Source of the DNA: Clostridium sp. AM22-11AC
GTDB taxonomy: Bacteria > Bacillota > Clostridia > Lachnospirales > Lachnospiraceae
DNA length: 61,679 nt
NCBI RefSeq assembly: GCF_003473545.1
Contig: NZ_QUCM01000021.1
Span: forward strand, 1-61,679
Direction of reading: 5' to 3'
Under the pieces are notes generated by a model that was not told the origin of the DNA, did not search any database, and was given only the letters and a program-made list of their open reading frames with translations. Below, one piece after another: positions 34,183 through 43,448 of the stretch (the first letter of the stretch is position 1; each line of letters begins with the position of its first letter). The position numbers were made by a program, and so were the translations under genes.

Positions 34183-35163
34183 ATGAGAAAACGAATTTCA
34201 ACTATCATATTTGTGATCATTTTCCTGATCGGTCTTTCCATTCTCCTTTATCCTGCGGTCAGTGAGTATGTGAATGAGAGACATTCCTCACGGGCGATAG
34301 CTTCTTACGACAAGTTAGTAGAGGAACTTCCGGAGGCGGATTATTCCAAAGAACTGCAGGACGCACAGGCTTACAACGAATATCTTGCTCAGTTTGGCAA
34401 TCTCAGTGAAGCAGCCAGTACAGAAAAAGACCGGGAAGACAGTCCTTATGAAGACCTTTTAAACACAGGTGGTTCGGGGATCATGAGTATCATTAATATA
34501 CCGGGAATTGCAGTAGAACTTCCTGTATATCATGGTACTAGCGAAGGCGTCTTACAGGTAGCAGCAGGACATTACGAAGGTTCTTCCCTTCCTGTAGGCG
34601 GTGAAAGCACTCATGCGATCATCACCGGACACAGAGGACTTCCTTCAGCAAAGCTGTTTACGGATCTGGACCGCCTGGAAACAGGAGATGTGTTCTATCT
34701 GAAAACATTAGGAGAGATCCTGGAATATCAGATCGATCAGATCGTTACTGTACTTCCTTCCGAGGTAGACGGACTTTCCATTGAACCGGGAAAAGATTAT
34801 GTGACACTGGTCACCTGTACTCCTTATGGTATCAACAGTCACCGGCTTCTGATCCGGGGAACACGGATCCCATATGATGAAAAATATGCAGAAAAGGTTC
34901 CGTTAAAACCGGCACCGGCAGTCAGTGACAGACCGGCGGAAGAGCAGGGACGCAAACTGGGTACAAGACAATGGATTCTATTTGCCATAGCTGCATTTGG
35001 AGTGGCAATCTTACTTGGAATCCTGGCACCTTCCGGAAAGAAGAAGGGAAAAGCCAGCAGCAAAACGGAAGAAACCGCTGACCAAAGAAACAAGGAACTC
35101 TCTCAGAACAGCAAAGCAGAGAAGAAAGAAGGAAGCCATGAAAAGAATGAAGAAGAAAAATAA
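34183..35163 (+). CDS. Class C (pilus-assembling) sortase
   Basis: 326 aa from ATG 34183; AGGAGG lies 14 bases upstream and GGAAAG 6 bases upstream, whereas GTG 34168 abuts the binding site. N-terminal membrane helix (7-25), lid motif DSPY near 86-89, catalytic His150 (ITGHRG), Cys212 (LVTCTPYG) and Arg221 (SHRLL), then a C-terminal membrane helix (about 265-285) and a Lys/Glu-rich tail. Both helices and the lid define the class that cross-links pilins. The end overlaps the base pilin start by 26 bases. Confidence 0.93.
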   Translation: MRKRISTIIFVIIFLIGLSILLYPAVSEYVNERHSSRAIASYDKLVEELPEADYSKELQDAQAYNEYLAQFGNLSEAASTEKDREDSPYEDLLNTGGSGIMSIINIPGIAVELPVYHGTSEGVLQVAAGHYEGSSLPVGGESTHAIITGHRGLPSAKLFTDLDRLETGDVFYLKTLGEILEYQIDQIVTVLPSEVDGLSIEPGKDYVTLVTCTPYGINSHRLLIRGTRIPYDEKYAEKVPLKPAPAVSDRPAEEQGRKLGTRQWILFAIAAFGVAILLGILAPSGKKKGKASSKTEETADQRNKELSQNSKAEKKEGSHEKNEEEK

Positions 35164-35953
35164 AATGGCAGCTTTTCTGGCGGCAGTGATATTGATGACC
35201 ATGAGCGTATGCCAGGGTGCATTCGCAGGCGAAACAGCAGGTATCGACACGGCCAGACCGGTATCTCTGACCATTGATCTGGAAGCGGAAAGTAAAAAAG
35301 CAACTATTTCCATTTACAAAGTAGGTGAATGGAATGGTGCAGAAGGAGCATATGCTCTGTCTCAGGAATTTACCGGTTCCGGAGCTGATATAGGAGATCA
35401 TACTGCTACCGGCGTGCTGTCAGCTGCACAAACTCTGGAACAATTCATAAAAAATAATCAGATCGGAGCGTTGTCTACACAGGCAACTGCTTCCGGAAAG
35501 ATCCAGTTTACAGGACTTTCATCCGGTTTGTATCTGGTATGCCAGTTCAAGGCTTCCGGTGATAATGTAACTGTAAGCCCGTATCTGACTACACTCCCGG
35601 TATTAAACGAAGAAACGAATACCTGGGTATATGATGTGAGATCCCTTCCGAAGTATGAAGCAGACTCCACTGGAGGCGGTGGCCACAGTGGTGGCGGCGG
35701 AGGCGGCGGTGGTTCCAGTACCACAGGACGTCACGCAGCCCAGACAAATGAGTCTGTAGACGTACCGGACAATGATGTTCCAAAAGCTGAAAATCCGATC
35801 GTGAAAGCAATTGAGGATGTACTGGTTCCATTAGGAATTCTCCCAAAAACCGGTGATAATTCTACTTCCATCGAGATCATGTCAGGGATCACCGTAATGA
35901 GTGCGGCACTCCTGGTATTGCTCATTGCAAAACGCAGGAGAAAAGATGCATAA
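35138..35953 (+). CDS. Minor/base pilin, LPXTG-anchored
   Basis: 271 aa. ATG 35138 lies within the sortase end behind GAAAGAAGGAAGCC; longer frames have no signal. Signal peptide to about AFAGE, one SpaA-like domain (KKATISIYKVGEWNGAEGAY, then GLYLVCQF), a Gly-rich linker of about 20 residues at roughly 182-202, a helical stretch, then LPKTGD, a membrane helix and RRRKDA. Small single-domain pilins at the operon end are usually the base/anchor subunit joined to the wall by the housekeeping sortase, which is inferred here. Confidence 0.85.
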   Translation: MKRMKKKNKMAAFLAAVILMTMSVCQGAFAGETAGIDTARPVSLTIDLEAESKKATISIYKVGEWNGAEGAYALSQEFTGSGADIGDHTATGVLSAAQTLEQFIKNNQIGALSTQATASGKIQFTGLSSGLYLVCQFKASGDNVTVSPYLTTLPVLNEETNTWVYDVRSLPKYEADSTGGGGHSGGGGGGGGSSTTGRHAAQTNESVDVPDNDVPKAENPIVKAIEDVLVPLGILPKTGDNSTSIEIMSGITVMSAALLVLLIAKRRRKDA

Positions 35954-35957
35954 TAAT

Positions 35958-36001
35958 AAAAACAGCGGTTGCCAGATAATTTGAGGCAGCCGCTGTTTTT
36001 A
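35958..36001 (+). terminator. Terminator of the pilus operon
   Basis: AAAAACAGCGGTTGCC pairs with GGCAGCCGCTGTTTTT, 16 bp with one wobble, running into T. Confidence 0.88.
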
Positions 36002-36051
36002 TGTCATGACTGAACTGTAACATTCTTATTTAGAACTTATTCCAAAACCAC

Positions 36052-36080
36052 TTGCAAAACCAAAAACTATATGGTAAAAT
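36052..36080 (+). promoter_or_regulatory. tRNA-Leu promoter
   Basis: TTGCAA, 17 bases, TAAAAT, 20 bases before the tRNA. Confidence 0.75.
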
Positions 36081-36100
36081 AATTTTCGTTGTGAAGAAAT

Positions 36101-36183
36101 GCCGGCGTGTCGGAATGGCAGACGATGCAGACTCAAAATCTGTTGCGGGTAACCGCGTGCGGGTTCAAGTCCCGCCGCCGGCA
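36101..36183 (+). tRNA. tRNA-Leu (CAA)
   Basis: 83 bases, class II with a long variable arm (TTGCGGGTAACCGCGTG region). Acceptor GCCGGCG/CGCCGGC, anticodon stem GCAGA/TCTGT around CTCAAAA (anticodon CAA, reading UUG), T-arm GCGGGTTCAAGTCCCGC. CCA is not encoded. Confidence 0.93.
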
Positions 36184-36202
36184 TTACACCCTTGGCAGGG
36201 AG

Positions 36203-36246
36203 AAACCTTAGAAATAGCGTGAATACGTTGTTCCTAAGGTTTTTTT
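36203..36246 (+). terminator. Terminator of tRNA-Leu
   Basis: AAACCTTAG pairs with CTAAGGTTT and is followed by a T-run. Confidence 0.75.
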
Positions 36247-36380
36247 CTTTTTAGAAAATATTTTAAAAAATATTTAAGCATTTTTCTATACATTGAAAAC
36301 CGCCCCATTTTAGTGTATGATGATATCTGAATTATGTTTTATTTCGTACAGCAGTTTTGCTGCAAAAGGAGGTGACTGCC

Positions 36381-36725
36381 ATGACCTGCAGAGAGGCAGA
36401 GCGTCTGGTTATGCCTTATATCAATGGCAGTATAACAGATGAGGAACTGAAAGCATTTGTAGAACATATTGATCATTGCCCGGATTGCCGGGAGGAACTT
36501 GAGATATACTTTACAGTAGATGTGGGTATCAGGCAGCTGGATGAAGGTACCGGAAGCTACAACATCAAAGGTGCGTTGGAAACTGCACTGGAGCTTTCCC
36601 GCCAGCGGATCCACACGCTGAAACTTCTGCAAAATGCGATTTATGCAGTAAATACCCTTTGTTTCTGGTCTGTATTTGTGATACTGATCGTCCAGATCCG
36701 TATCTGGAGCCAGACTGGATTTTAA
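36381..36725 (+). CDS. Zinc-finger (zf-HC2) anti-sigma-like membrane protein
   Basis: 114 aa from ATG 36381 behind AAAAGGAGG. Residues 1-38 carry the HC2 zinc-binding pattern of anti-sigma factors: CREAERLVMPYINGSITDEE, then HIDHCPDC. The middle is helical and one membrane helix lies near 92-110 with a very short outside tail. Anti-sigma factors of this type hold an ECF sigma factor at the membrane. No sigma gene is adjacent; polA follows after 29 bases. It could be a free-standing redox or zinc sensor. Confidence 0.7.
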   Translation: MTCREAERLVMPYINGSITDEELKAFVEHIDHCPDCREELEIYFTVDVGIRQLDEGTGSYNIKGALETALELSRQRIHTLKLLQNAIYAVNTLCFWSVFVILIVQIRIWSQTGF

Positions 36726-36754
36726 GAATAAATTATTGAAAAGGATTTTATATT

Positions 36755-39502
36755 ATGGACAATAAACTGGTACTGATCGATGGACACAGTATTTTAAACC
36801 GGGCTTTTTATGGGGTTCCGGATCTGACCAATGCAGAAGGACTTCATACCAATGCAGTCTATGGCTTTTTAAATATCATGTTTAAGATATTGGAAGAAGA
36901 AAATGCAGACCATCTGGCGGTAGCCTTTGACCTGTCTGCGCCTACGTTCCGCCATAAGATGTATGATGCATACAAAGGCACCAGAAAACCGATGCCGGAA
37001 GAACTGCGGGAACAGGTACCTCTGATGAAGGAGGCACTGCAGACCATGAATATCCCTATCCTTACAATGGAGGGATATGAAGCGGACGATATCCTGGGAA
37101 CTGTGGCAAAAAGATGTCAGGCGGAAGGAATCGAAGTATCTGTTGTTTCCGGCGACCGGGATCTTTTGCAGTTAGCGGATACCCACATTAAGATCCGTAT
37201 CCCCAAGACCAGCAAAGGCAGCACACAGATCTATGATTATTATCCGGAAGATGTAAAAGAACAATACCAGGTAACACCAACGGAATTTATTGATGTAAAA
37301 GCTCTTATGGGAGATACTTCTGATAATATCCCAGGTGTGCCTTCTATTGGCGAGAAGACAGCGACTAATCTGATCGTATCCTATGGTTCTATTGAAAATG
37401 CCTATGCCCATGTAGATGAGATCAAGCCTCCAAGAGCCCAGAAAGCCCTTTCTGAGTATTATGACATGGCCCAGATGAGCAAGGAACTGGCAACGATCTG
37501 CATCACCTGTCCCATCCCATTTTCCTATGAAGAGGCTCTGATCGGCAATCTTTATACACCGGAAGCTTTTAAGTTTATGAAACGGATGGAATTTAAGTCC
37601 ATCTTAAACCGTTTTGACTCTGCTTCCATGGAAGATAAGGAAAATGGTCCACAGAAGTCATTTAAGGAAGTTACAGATAAAAAAGAGGCGGAAAAGATCT
37701 TTAAGGCAGCGGAAAAAGCCGCTGTTACAGGTCTGCAGCTGATCACCGGAAGCAGGGCAAAGGTTTCGGAGAAAGCAGAACAGCTGACCTTCTCTTTTGA
37801 TACGGATGGAACAGTCCATTCCGGCAAAAAGGCAAAATCTGCCTTTCTTCCTGTAACAGCCCTTGCGATCTGCACAGGTCCGGAAGAAATCTACTGTATC
37901 CGTGTGTCCGAGTCTCAGATCACAGACAGCTGGCTGACAGAAAAAGTACAAAACCTCTGTAAAAATGACACCGTTCATTCTGTCTGGGTCCTGGATCTTA
38001 AATCCATGCTGCCTCTGTTAAATCTTACAGACGAAGCACCGGTTTATGACGCAGGCGTTGCCGGTTATCTTTTAAATCCTTTAAAAGATACCTATGGTTA
38101 TGATGATCTGGCAAGAGATTATCTTTCCATGACCATTCCTTCTAAAAGCGACCTGATCGGAAAAGAAAACCTGGGCGATCTGTTAGAAACAGGGGATGAA
38201 AAGGCGGTAACCTGTGCCTGCTATATGGGCTATATTGCCTGGAAAGCTGCAGAGCCTTTAAAGAGCCGCTTGGAGCAGGAAGAAATGTATAAGCTGTATA
38301 CAGAGATCGAGATGCCTCTGATCTACAGCTTGTGGCATATGGAACAGGAAGGTGTCCTTGTAAAAAGGGACAAGTTAAAAGAATATGGAGATACCCTAAA
38401 AGTAGGGATCAAAAAACTGGAAACAGAGATCTATGCTGAAACAGGAAAAGAATTTAATATCAATTCCCCGAAACAGCTGGGAGAGATCCTGTTTGGTGAA
38501 ATGCAGCTTCCAGGTGGAAAGAAGACCAAGACAGGTTATTCTACAGCAGCGGAAGTTCTGGAAAAACTGGCTCCGGAGCATCCGGTGGTACAGAAGATCC
38601 TGGATTACCGCCAGCTGACCAAGTTAAATTCTACCTATGCAGAAGGCCTTGCAGCTTATATCAGCGAAGACGGCCGTATCCATGGAAAATTTAACCAAAC
38701 TATAACAGCTACGGGCCGTATCAGCAGTACAGAGCCAAACCTGCAGAACATTCCGGTGCGTATGGAACTGGGACGTCAGATACGAAAGGTATTTGTCCCG
38801 AAAGAGGGCTATATTTTTACAGATGCCGATTATTCCCAGATCGAACTGCGTATTTTGGCCCATATGTCCGGGGATGAGCGCCTGATCGAGGCTTACAGGG
38901 AGTCCAGGGATATCCATGCCACTACAGCATCCCAGGTATTCCATGTGCCTTTAGAGGAAGTAACCCCTCTTCAGAGAAGAAATGCAAAGGCAGTAAACTT
39001 TGGTATTGTATACGGCATCAGTGCTTTCGGCCTCAGTGAGGATCTGAGTATTTCCAGAAAAGAGGCAAAGGAATATATTGAACGGTATTTTGAGACTTAT
39101 CCGAAAGTAAAGGAATTTCTGGACAGTTTGGTAAAGCAGGGAAAAGAGCAGGGATATGTGACGACTCTTTATGGCAGACGCCGTCCGATCCCGGAATTTA
39201 AGTCCTCTAATTTTATGCAGCGCCAGTTTGGGGAACGTGTGGCAATGAATTCCCCGATCCAGGGAACAGCAGCTGATATTATGAAGATCGCCATGATCGC
39301 AGTAGACAGGGAACTGCGAAAGAGAGGGCTTTCCTCCCGCATTGTTTTACAGATCCACGATGAACTTCTGATCGAGACTGCAGAAAATGAAGTGGAAGAG
39401 GTAAAAGAGATCCTTACAGACAAGATGAAACATGCTGCAAATTTAAAGGTTTCACTGGAAGTTGACGCGAAAACAGGAGCATCCTGGTTTGACGCAAAAT
39501 AG
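36755..39502 (+). CDS. polA: DNA polymerase I
   Basis: 915 aa. 5'-3' exonuclease domain at about 1-300 (LVLIDGHSILNRAFYG, EADDILGTVAKR, GDTSDNIPGVPSIG), a 3'-5' exonuclease-like middle domain (about 310-510) in which the metal-binding acids are not recognisable, and the polymerase domain with motif A DYSQIELRI (Asp692), motif B RRNAKAVNFGIVYG, and motif C IHDELLIE (Asp869). It fills gaps and removes RNA primers; loss of proofreading is usual in Firmicutes. Heads the group polA-coaE-walJ. Confidence 0.95.
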   Translation: MDNKLVLIDGHSILNRAFYGVPDLTNAEGLHTNAVYGFLNIMFKILEEENADHLAVAFDLSAPTFRHKMYDAYKGTRKPMPEELREQVPLMKEALQTMNIPILTMEGYEADDILGTVAKRCQAEGIEVSVVSGDRDLLQLADTHIKIRIPKTSKGSTQIYDYYPEDVKEQYQVTPTEFIDVKALMGDTSDNIPGVPSIGEKTATNLIVSYGSIENAYAHVDEIKPPRAQKALSEYYDMAQMSKELATICITCPIPFSYEEALIGNLYTPEAFKFMKRMEFKSILNRFDSASMEDKENGPQKSFKEVTDKKEAEKIFKAAEKAAVTGLQLITGSRAKVSEKAEQLTFSFDTDGTVHSGKKAKSAFLPVTALAICTGPEEIYCIRVSESQITDSWLTEKVQNLCKNDTVHSVWVLDLKSMLPLLNLTDEAPVYDAGVAGYLLNPLKDTYGYDDLARDYLSMTIPSKSDLIGKENLGDLLETGDEKAVTCACYMGYIAWKAAEPLKSRLEQEEMYKLYTEIEMPLIYSLWHMEQEGVLVKRDKLKEYGDTLKVGIKKLETEIYAETGKEFNINSPKQLGEILFGEMQLPGGKKTKTGYSTAAEVLEKLAPEHPVVQKILDYRQLTKLNSTYAEGLAAYISEDGRIHGKFNQTITATGRISSTEPNLQNIPVRMELGRQIRKVFVPKEGYIFTDADYSQIELRILAHMSGDERLIEAYRESRDIHATTASQVFHVPLEEVTPLQRRNAKAVNFGIVYGISAFGLSEDLSISRKEAKEYIERYFETYPKVKEFLDSLVKQGKEQGYVTTLYGRRRPIPEFKSSNFMQRQFGERVAMNSPIQGTAADIMKIAMIAVDRELRKRGLSSRIVLQIHDELLIETAENEVEEVKEILTDKMKHAANLKVSLEVDAKTGASWFDAK

Positions 39503-39544
39503 ATCATAAGCGTATAGGATACGATTAAGGAGCAGATCAGAACT

Positions 39545-40198
39545 ATGTGCCAGGACAGAACAGATGATATGTTAGAGACACATTTTACATGTAAAGGAAA
39601 AAAATACCCGGTGATCGGTCTCACCGGGGGCGTAGGAGCCGGAAAAAGTACGGTGTTGTCCATTCTTCAGGAAAAATATGGTTTTCATGTGATCCAGGCA
39701 GATCTTGTTGCAAGAGCTCTTATGGAACCGGGAAAAGAGGCTTATGAGGCGGTATGCGCCTTTTTAGGCCCGAAGATCCTGTTAGAGGACGGACAGATCA
39801 ACCGCAGCGCCATGGCAGAGATCATTTTTAAAGATCCTTCCAAAAGAGCAAAGGTAGACAGTCTGACCCATCCCCTTGTGTGGAAGGCAGTGAAAAAAGA
39901 GGCAGAGGAATATAACAGACAGTCGGTGGTCATAGAAGCTGCTATTCCTTCAAAAGAATTTCGTGACATCTGCGACGAAATGTGGTATCTTTATACATCA
40001 AGAGAAGAACGTATCAGACGCCTGAAAGAAAGCCGGGGATATTCTGACGAAAAGATCGCAGGGATCATGGCAAATCAGGCATCGGAAGAAGAATTCAGAA
40101 ACTTTACAGACTGTGAGATCAACAACAGCGGAACGGAAGAAGAAACTTCTTTACAGATACAGAAACTTCTTTGCGGGAAGGATAACGAAACAGCATGA
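39545..40198 (+). CDS. coaE: Dephospho-CoA kinase
   Basis: 217 aa with P-loop GLTGGVGAGKST (25-36), IQADLVARALMEPG and the lid-region DEMWYLYTSREERIRRL. It phosphorylates dephospho-CoA to CoA, the last step of CoA synthesis. The start at ATG 39545 has AAGGAG twelve bases upstream; the ATG at 39569 would shorten the unusual 20-residue leader and is also possible. The end overlaps walJ by four bases (ATGA). Confidence 0.93.
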   Translation: MCQDRTDDMLETHFTCKGKKYPVIGLTGGVGAGKSTVLSILQEKYGFHVIQADLVARALMEPGKEAYEAVCAFLGPKILLEDGQINRSAMAEIIFKDPSKRAKVDSLTHPLVWKAVKKEAEEYNRQSVVIEAAIPSKEFRDICDEMWYLYTSREERIRRLKESRGYSDEKIAGIMANQASEEEFRNFTDCEINNSGTEEETSLQIQKLLCGKDNETA

Positions 40199-40992
40199 GA
40201 ATGGTAAGCATAGCAAGCGGCAGCAGCGGCAATTGCATTTACATAGGTTCTGACAACACCCATCTGTTAGTAGATGCAGGTATCAGCAACAAGCGGATCC
40301 AGGAAGGGTTAAATGACATCGGACTGACCGGTTCTGATGTAACAGGTATTCTGGTGACACATGAACATTCCGACCATATTAAAGGGTTGGGAGTCCTTTC
40401 AAGAAAATATCATCTTCCTATTTACGGGACAAAAGAGACTTTAGACGAGATCGCAGCCTGCAAGACATTGGGAACCTTTGATACCGGTTTATTGTCCCCT
40501 ATAGAGCCGGATGTGGATTTTCAGATAGGGGATCTGACTGTAAAGCCCTTTAAGATCGATCATGACGCAGTAAATCCTGTAGCTTACCGGGTGGAAAATG
40601 GTTCCAAAGCTGTGGCTGTAGCTACGGATATGGGACATTTTGATCAGTATGTGATCGACCACCTTCAGAAACTGGATGCCATTTTATTGGAGTCCAACCA
40701 TGATGTGCGCATGCTGGAGACCGGCCCTTATCCGTACTATTTAAAACGCCGTATCCTTGGGGATCACGGTCATTTGTCCAATGAAAATGCAGGGAGATTG
40801 TTAAATAATATCCTTCATGATAATCTGAAAAAAATCTTCTTAGGCCATTTAAGCAAGGAAAATAATTACGCGGAACTGGCTTATGAGACAGTCCGTCTGG
40901 AAATTGACGAGGGGGACTGCCCGTATGGAGCATCGGATTTCTCCATTTCCGTTGCCTCCAGAGATAAAATGAGTGAAGTAGTTTGCTTGTAA
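40195..40992 (+). CDS. walJ: Metallo-beta-lactamase-fold hydrolase, WalJ/YycJ-like
   Basis: 265 aa. Zinc ligands THEHSDH (His56, His58, Asp60, His61), a GHFDQYVIDHL region, the ESNHD motif and HLSKENN near the end match YycJ/WalJ, thought to link replication and cell-wall control and to act as a DNA exonuclease. In Bacilli it sits in the walRK operon; here it is coupled by ATGA overlap to coaE and follows polA, in line with a DNA-repair role. Confidence 0.85.
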   Translation: MRMVSIASGSSGNCIYIGSDNTHLLVDAGISNKRIQEGLNDIGLTGSDVTGILVTHEHSDHIKGLGVLSRKYHLPIYGTKETLDEIAACKTLGTFDTGLLSPIEPDVDFQIGDLTVKPFKIDHDAVNPVAYRVENGSKAVAVATDMGHFDQYVIDHLQKLDAILLESNHDVRMLETGPYPYYLKRRILGDHGHLSNENAGRLLNNILHDNLKKIFLGHLSKENNYAELAYETVRLEIDEGDCPYGASDFSISVASRDKMSEVVCL

Positions 40993-40995
40993 CGA

Positions 40996-41044
40996 ACGAA
41001 CTGCCTGCGTAAGCAGGCGGTAAAGCGCAAAAACGCGGGTTCGT
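40996..41044 (+). repeat. Y-shaped dispersed element, copy B
   Basis: Outer stem ACGAAC/GTTCGT; hairpin GCCTGC-GTAA-GCAGGC (a C-G to T-A compensatory change compared with copy A); second hairpin GCG/CGC; then GAGT. It starts 4 bases after the walJ stop and ends 30 bases before the ACT-domain gene. Confidence 0.75.
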
Positions 41045-41074
41045 GAGTATAAAAAAAGAAGAGGAGAATGAAAA

Positions 41075-41347
41075 ATGAGTAAGGCAATTATCACAGTAGT
41101 AGGAAAAGACACAGTGGGAATTATCGCAAAGGTATGTACTTATCTGGCAGAGAACCATGTAAACATCCTGGATATCTCCCAGACCATTGTACAGGGTTAT
41201 TTTAACATGATGATGATCGTAGATGTGTCTGCTATCGAAAAGACCTTCGGAGAGGTTGCAGATGAGCTGGAAAAAGTGGGAGAAGAGATCGGTGTAACCG
41301 TAAAGATCCAGAGAGAAGAGATCTTTACAAAGATGCACAGAATTTAA
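41075..41347 (+). CDS. ACT-domain protein (UPF0237)
   Basis: 90 aa, a single ACT domain: AIITVVGKDTVGIIAKVCTYLAENHVNILDISQT, then FNMMMIVDVS. ACT domains bind amino acids or similar ligands; this stand-alone family is nearly always followed by the PFL/UPF0210 gene, as here (72 bases). Binding site GAAGAGGAGAATG. Confidence 0.9.
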   Translation: MSKAIITVVGKDTVGIIAKVCTYLAENHVNILDISQTIVQGYFNMMMIVDVSAIEKTFGEVADELEKVGEEIGVTVKIQREEIFTKMHRI

Positions 41348-41419
41348 ATACATACGTCACCAGGTGGTGATATCCCCATACGAATAAAGCCGATAAACAT
41401 CTGAAAGGAAAAACAGGTC

Positions 41420-42784
41420 ATGATTAATATCTACGAAGTAAATGAAACCAACAATATGATCGAACACGAAAAGCTGGATGTGCGTACCATTACCATGGGT
41501 ATCAGTCTTCTTGACTGCGCAGACAGTGATCTGGATACTGTCAACGAAAAGATCTACAAAAAGATCACCACTCTGGCAAAAAATCTGGTTTCCACCGGAA
41601 AAGATATTGAAAGGGATTTTGGTATTCCCATTGTAAATAAAAGAATTTCTGTTACTCCTATTGCATTAGTAGGTGGTTCTGCCTGCAAAAAGCCGGAAGA
41701 TTTTGTTACCATTGCTAAGACTCTGGACAAGGCAGCAAAGGAAGTAGGCGTCAACTTTATTGGCGGTTATTCTGCTCTTGTAAGCAAGGGAATGACTACA
41801 GCTGATAAAAACCTGATCCTTTCTATCCCGGAAGCTTTGGCAACTACAGACCGTGTATGCAGCTCTATTAACGTAGGTTCTACCAAAACAGGTCTTAACA
41901 TGGACGCTGTAGAATTAATGGGCCGCATTGTAACAGAAACTGCCCAGGCTACAAAGGATAACGACTCCTTAGGCTGCGCAAAGCTGGTTGTATTCTGCAA
42001 TGCACCAGATGATAACCCATTTATGGCAGGTGCTTTCCATGGTGTAACAGAAGCAGATGCCATCATTAACGTAGGTGTCAGCGGCCCTGGTGTTGTAAAA
42101 GTGGCTCTTGAAAAAGTAAGAGGCGAAAACTTTGAAGTTCTCTGCGAGACCATTAAAAAGACTGCCTTTAAGATCACCCGTGTAGGACAGCTGGTAGCCC
42201 AGGAAGCATCCAAGCGTCTGGGCATCCCATTTGGTATCATTGACCTTTCTTTAGCACCGACCCCTGCTGTAGGCGACAGTGTGGCCGAGATCCTGGAAGA
42301 GATCGGCTTAGAGCGTGTAGGCGCTCCTGGAACTACTGCAGCCCTTGCTATGTTAAATGACCAGGTTAAGAAGGGCGGCGTTATGGCATCTTCTTATGTA
42401 GGCGGTTTAAGCGGTGCCTTTATTCCTGTCAGTGAAGACCAGGGAATGATCGATGCTGTAAGCCTTGGCGCTCTTACCATTGAAAAACTGGAAGCTATGA
42501 CTTGTGTATGCTCTGTAGGTCTTGATATGATCGCTATCCCGGGAGATACACCTTCTACTACCATTGCAGGTATCATTGCTGATGAGGCAGCCATTGGTAT
42601 GGTCAACCAGAAGACTACCGCAGTCCGCCTGATCCCAGTGATTGGAAAGAAAGTAGGAGATACAGCAGAATTTGGCGGCCTTTTAGGTTATGCACCGATC
42701 ATTCCTGTTAATACATTCTCCTGTGAGAAATTTGTTACAAGAGGAGGACGGATCCCGGCTCCGATCCACAGCTTTAAGAACTAG
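41420..42784 (+). CDS. PFL-family protein (UPF0210/DUF711)
   Basis: 454 aa, full length. Typical segments: [86 protein letters not shown] and [13 protein letters not shown] at the end. The fold resembles pyruvate formate-lyase, but no glycyl-radical motif is expected in this family, and the reaction is unknown. Pairs with the ACT protein, which may regulate it. Ribosome site TGAAAGGAAAAACAGGTC. Confidence 0.92.
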   Translation: MINIYEVNETNNMIEHEKLDVRTITMGISLLDCADSDLDTVNEKIYKKITTLAKNLVSTGKDIERDFGIPIVNKRISVTPIALVGGSACKKPEDFVTIAKTLDKAAKEVGVNFIGGYSALVSKGMTTADKNLILSIPEALATTDRVCSSINVGSTKTGLNMDAVELMGRIVTETAQATKDNDSLGCAKLVVFCNAPDDNPFMAGAFHGVTEADAIINVGVSGPGVVKVALEKVRGENFEVLCETIKKTAFKITRVGQLVAQEASKRLGIPFGIIDLSLAPTPAVGDSVAEILEEIGLERVGAPGTTAALAMLNDQVKKGGVMASSYVGGLSGAFIPVSEDQGMIDAVSLGALTIEKLEAMTCVCSVGLDMIAIPGDTPSTTIAGIIADEAAIGMVNQKTTAVRLIPVIGKKVGDTAEFGGLLGYAPIIPVNTFSCEKFVTRGGRIPAPIHSFKN

Positions 42785-42796
42785 GACTCGATACGT

Positions 42797-43429
42797 ATGA
42801 AATTATATCTCATCCGTCATGGGCGGCAGAACAGCCGCCTGTGCAATGTTAATGTTGATCTTTGTGAAGAGGGCTACCGTCAGGCAGCCCTTTTAGGTGA
42901 GCGTCTTTTTCCTAAAAAGATCCAGGCGGTTTATTCCAGTGACCTGTTAAGAGCCGTAGAGACAGCCCAGGCGGCTAATTTATACTGGAATGTGGAACAC
43001 ACCATCTGTCCGGAACTTCGTGAAATTGATTTCGGGGAGATGGAAGGTCTTTCTGATGAAGAGATTGCTGTAAAGTTTGCAGATTTTAAGAAGGAACAGG
43101 CAAAAATGGAAACAGATCTTGCTTATCCGGGCGGTGAGTGTGCTGCCGATGTGGTAAAACGGGCGGATCCTGTTTTAAAAGGCCTTGTAAAAACAGGATA
43201 TGAACGGATCGCAGTGGTAACACACGGCGGGCTGATCCGGGTCATGGCTGCTTATTATACGGGAATTCCGTTAAGCCGTTTCCGTATTCTTGGAAAAGAT
43301 CTGGAAAACTGCAGTATTACAGAACTTCAATGGGATGAAAAGAATGAACGCTTTACACTGGAATGTTTTAATGACCATGCACATTTAGACAAGTATCCGG
43401 AACTTTTAAGAAGCGGCTGGAAAGGATAA
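42797..43429 (+). CDS. Histidine phosphatase family protein
   Basis: 210 aa. The phosphate-binding LIRHGRQNSR at the start (His8 nucleophile), SSDLLRAVETAQ, LREIDFGEMEGLSDEEI and VVTHGGLIRVM at the late catalytic His define a phosphoglycerate-mutase-like phosphatase (CobC/GpmB type). Substrate unknown. 12 bases after the PFL gene, with a weak ribosome site, so probably coupled. Confidence 0.88.
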   Translation: MKLYLIRHGRQNSRLCNVNVDLCEEGYRQAALLGERLFPKKIQAVYSSDLLRAVETAQAANLYWNVEHTICPELREIDFGEMEGLSDEEIAVKFADFKKEQAKMETDLAYPGGECAADVVKRADPVLKGLVKTGYERIAVVTHGGLIRVMAAYYTGIPLSRFRILGKDLENCSITELQWDEKNERFTLECFNDHAHLDKYPELLRSGWKG

Positions 43430-43448
43430 CAAAAGGGGAGAATAAAGG

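Noticed and set aside
36004..36021. 18-base sequence TCATGACTGAACTGTAAC, found with one mismatch at 58934-58951
   Set aside because: A rough estimate gives about one such match by chance in a window of this size; the two copies lie in unrelated places and no shared downstream layout is seen.
41352..41372. Small TCACC/GGTGA hairpin between the ACT and PFL genes
   Set aside because: Five base pairs, no T-run, no further support for a function.
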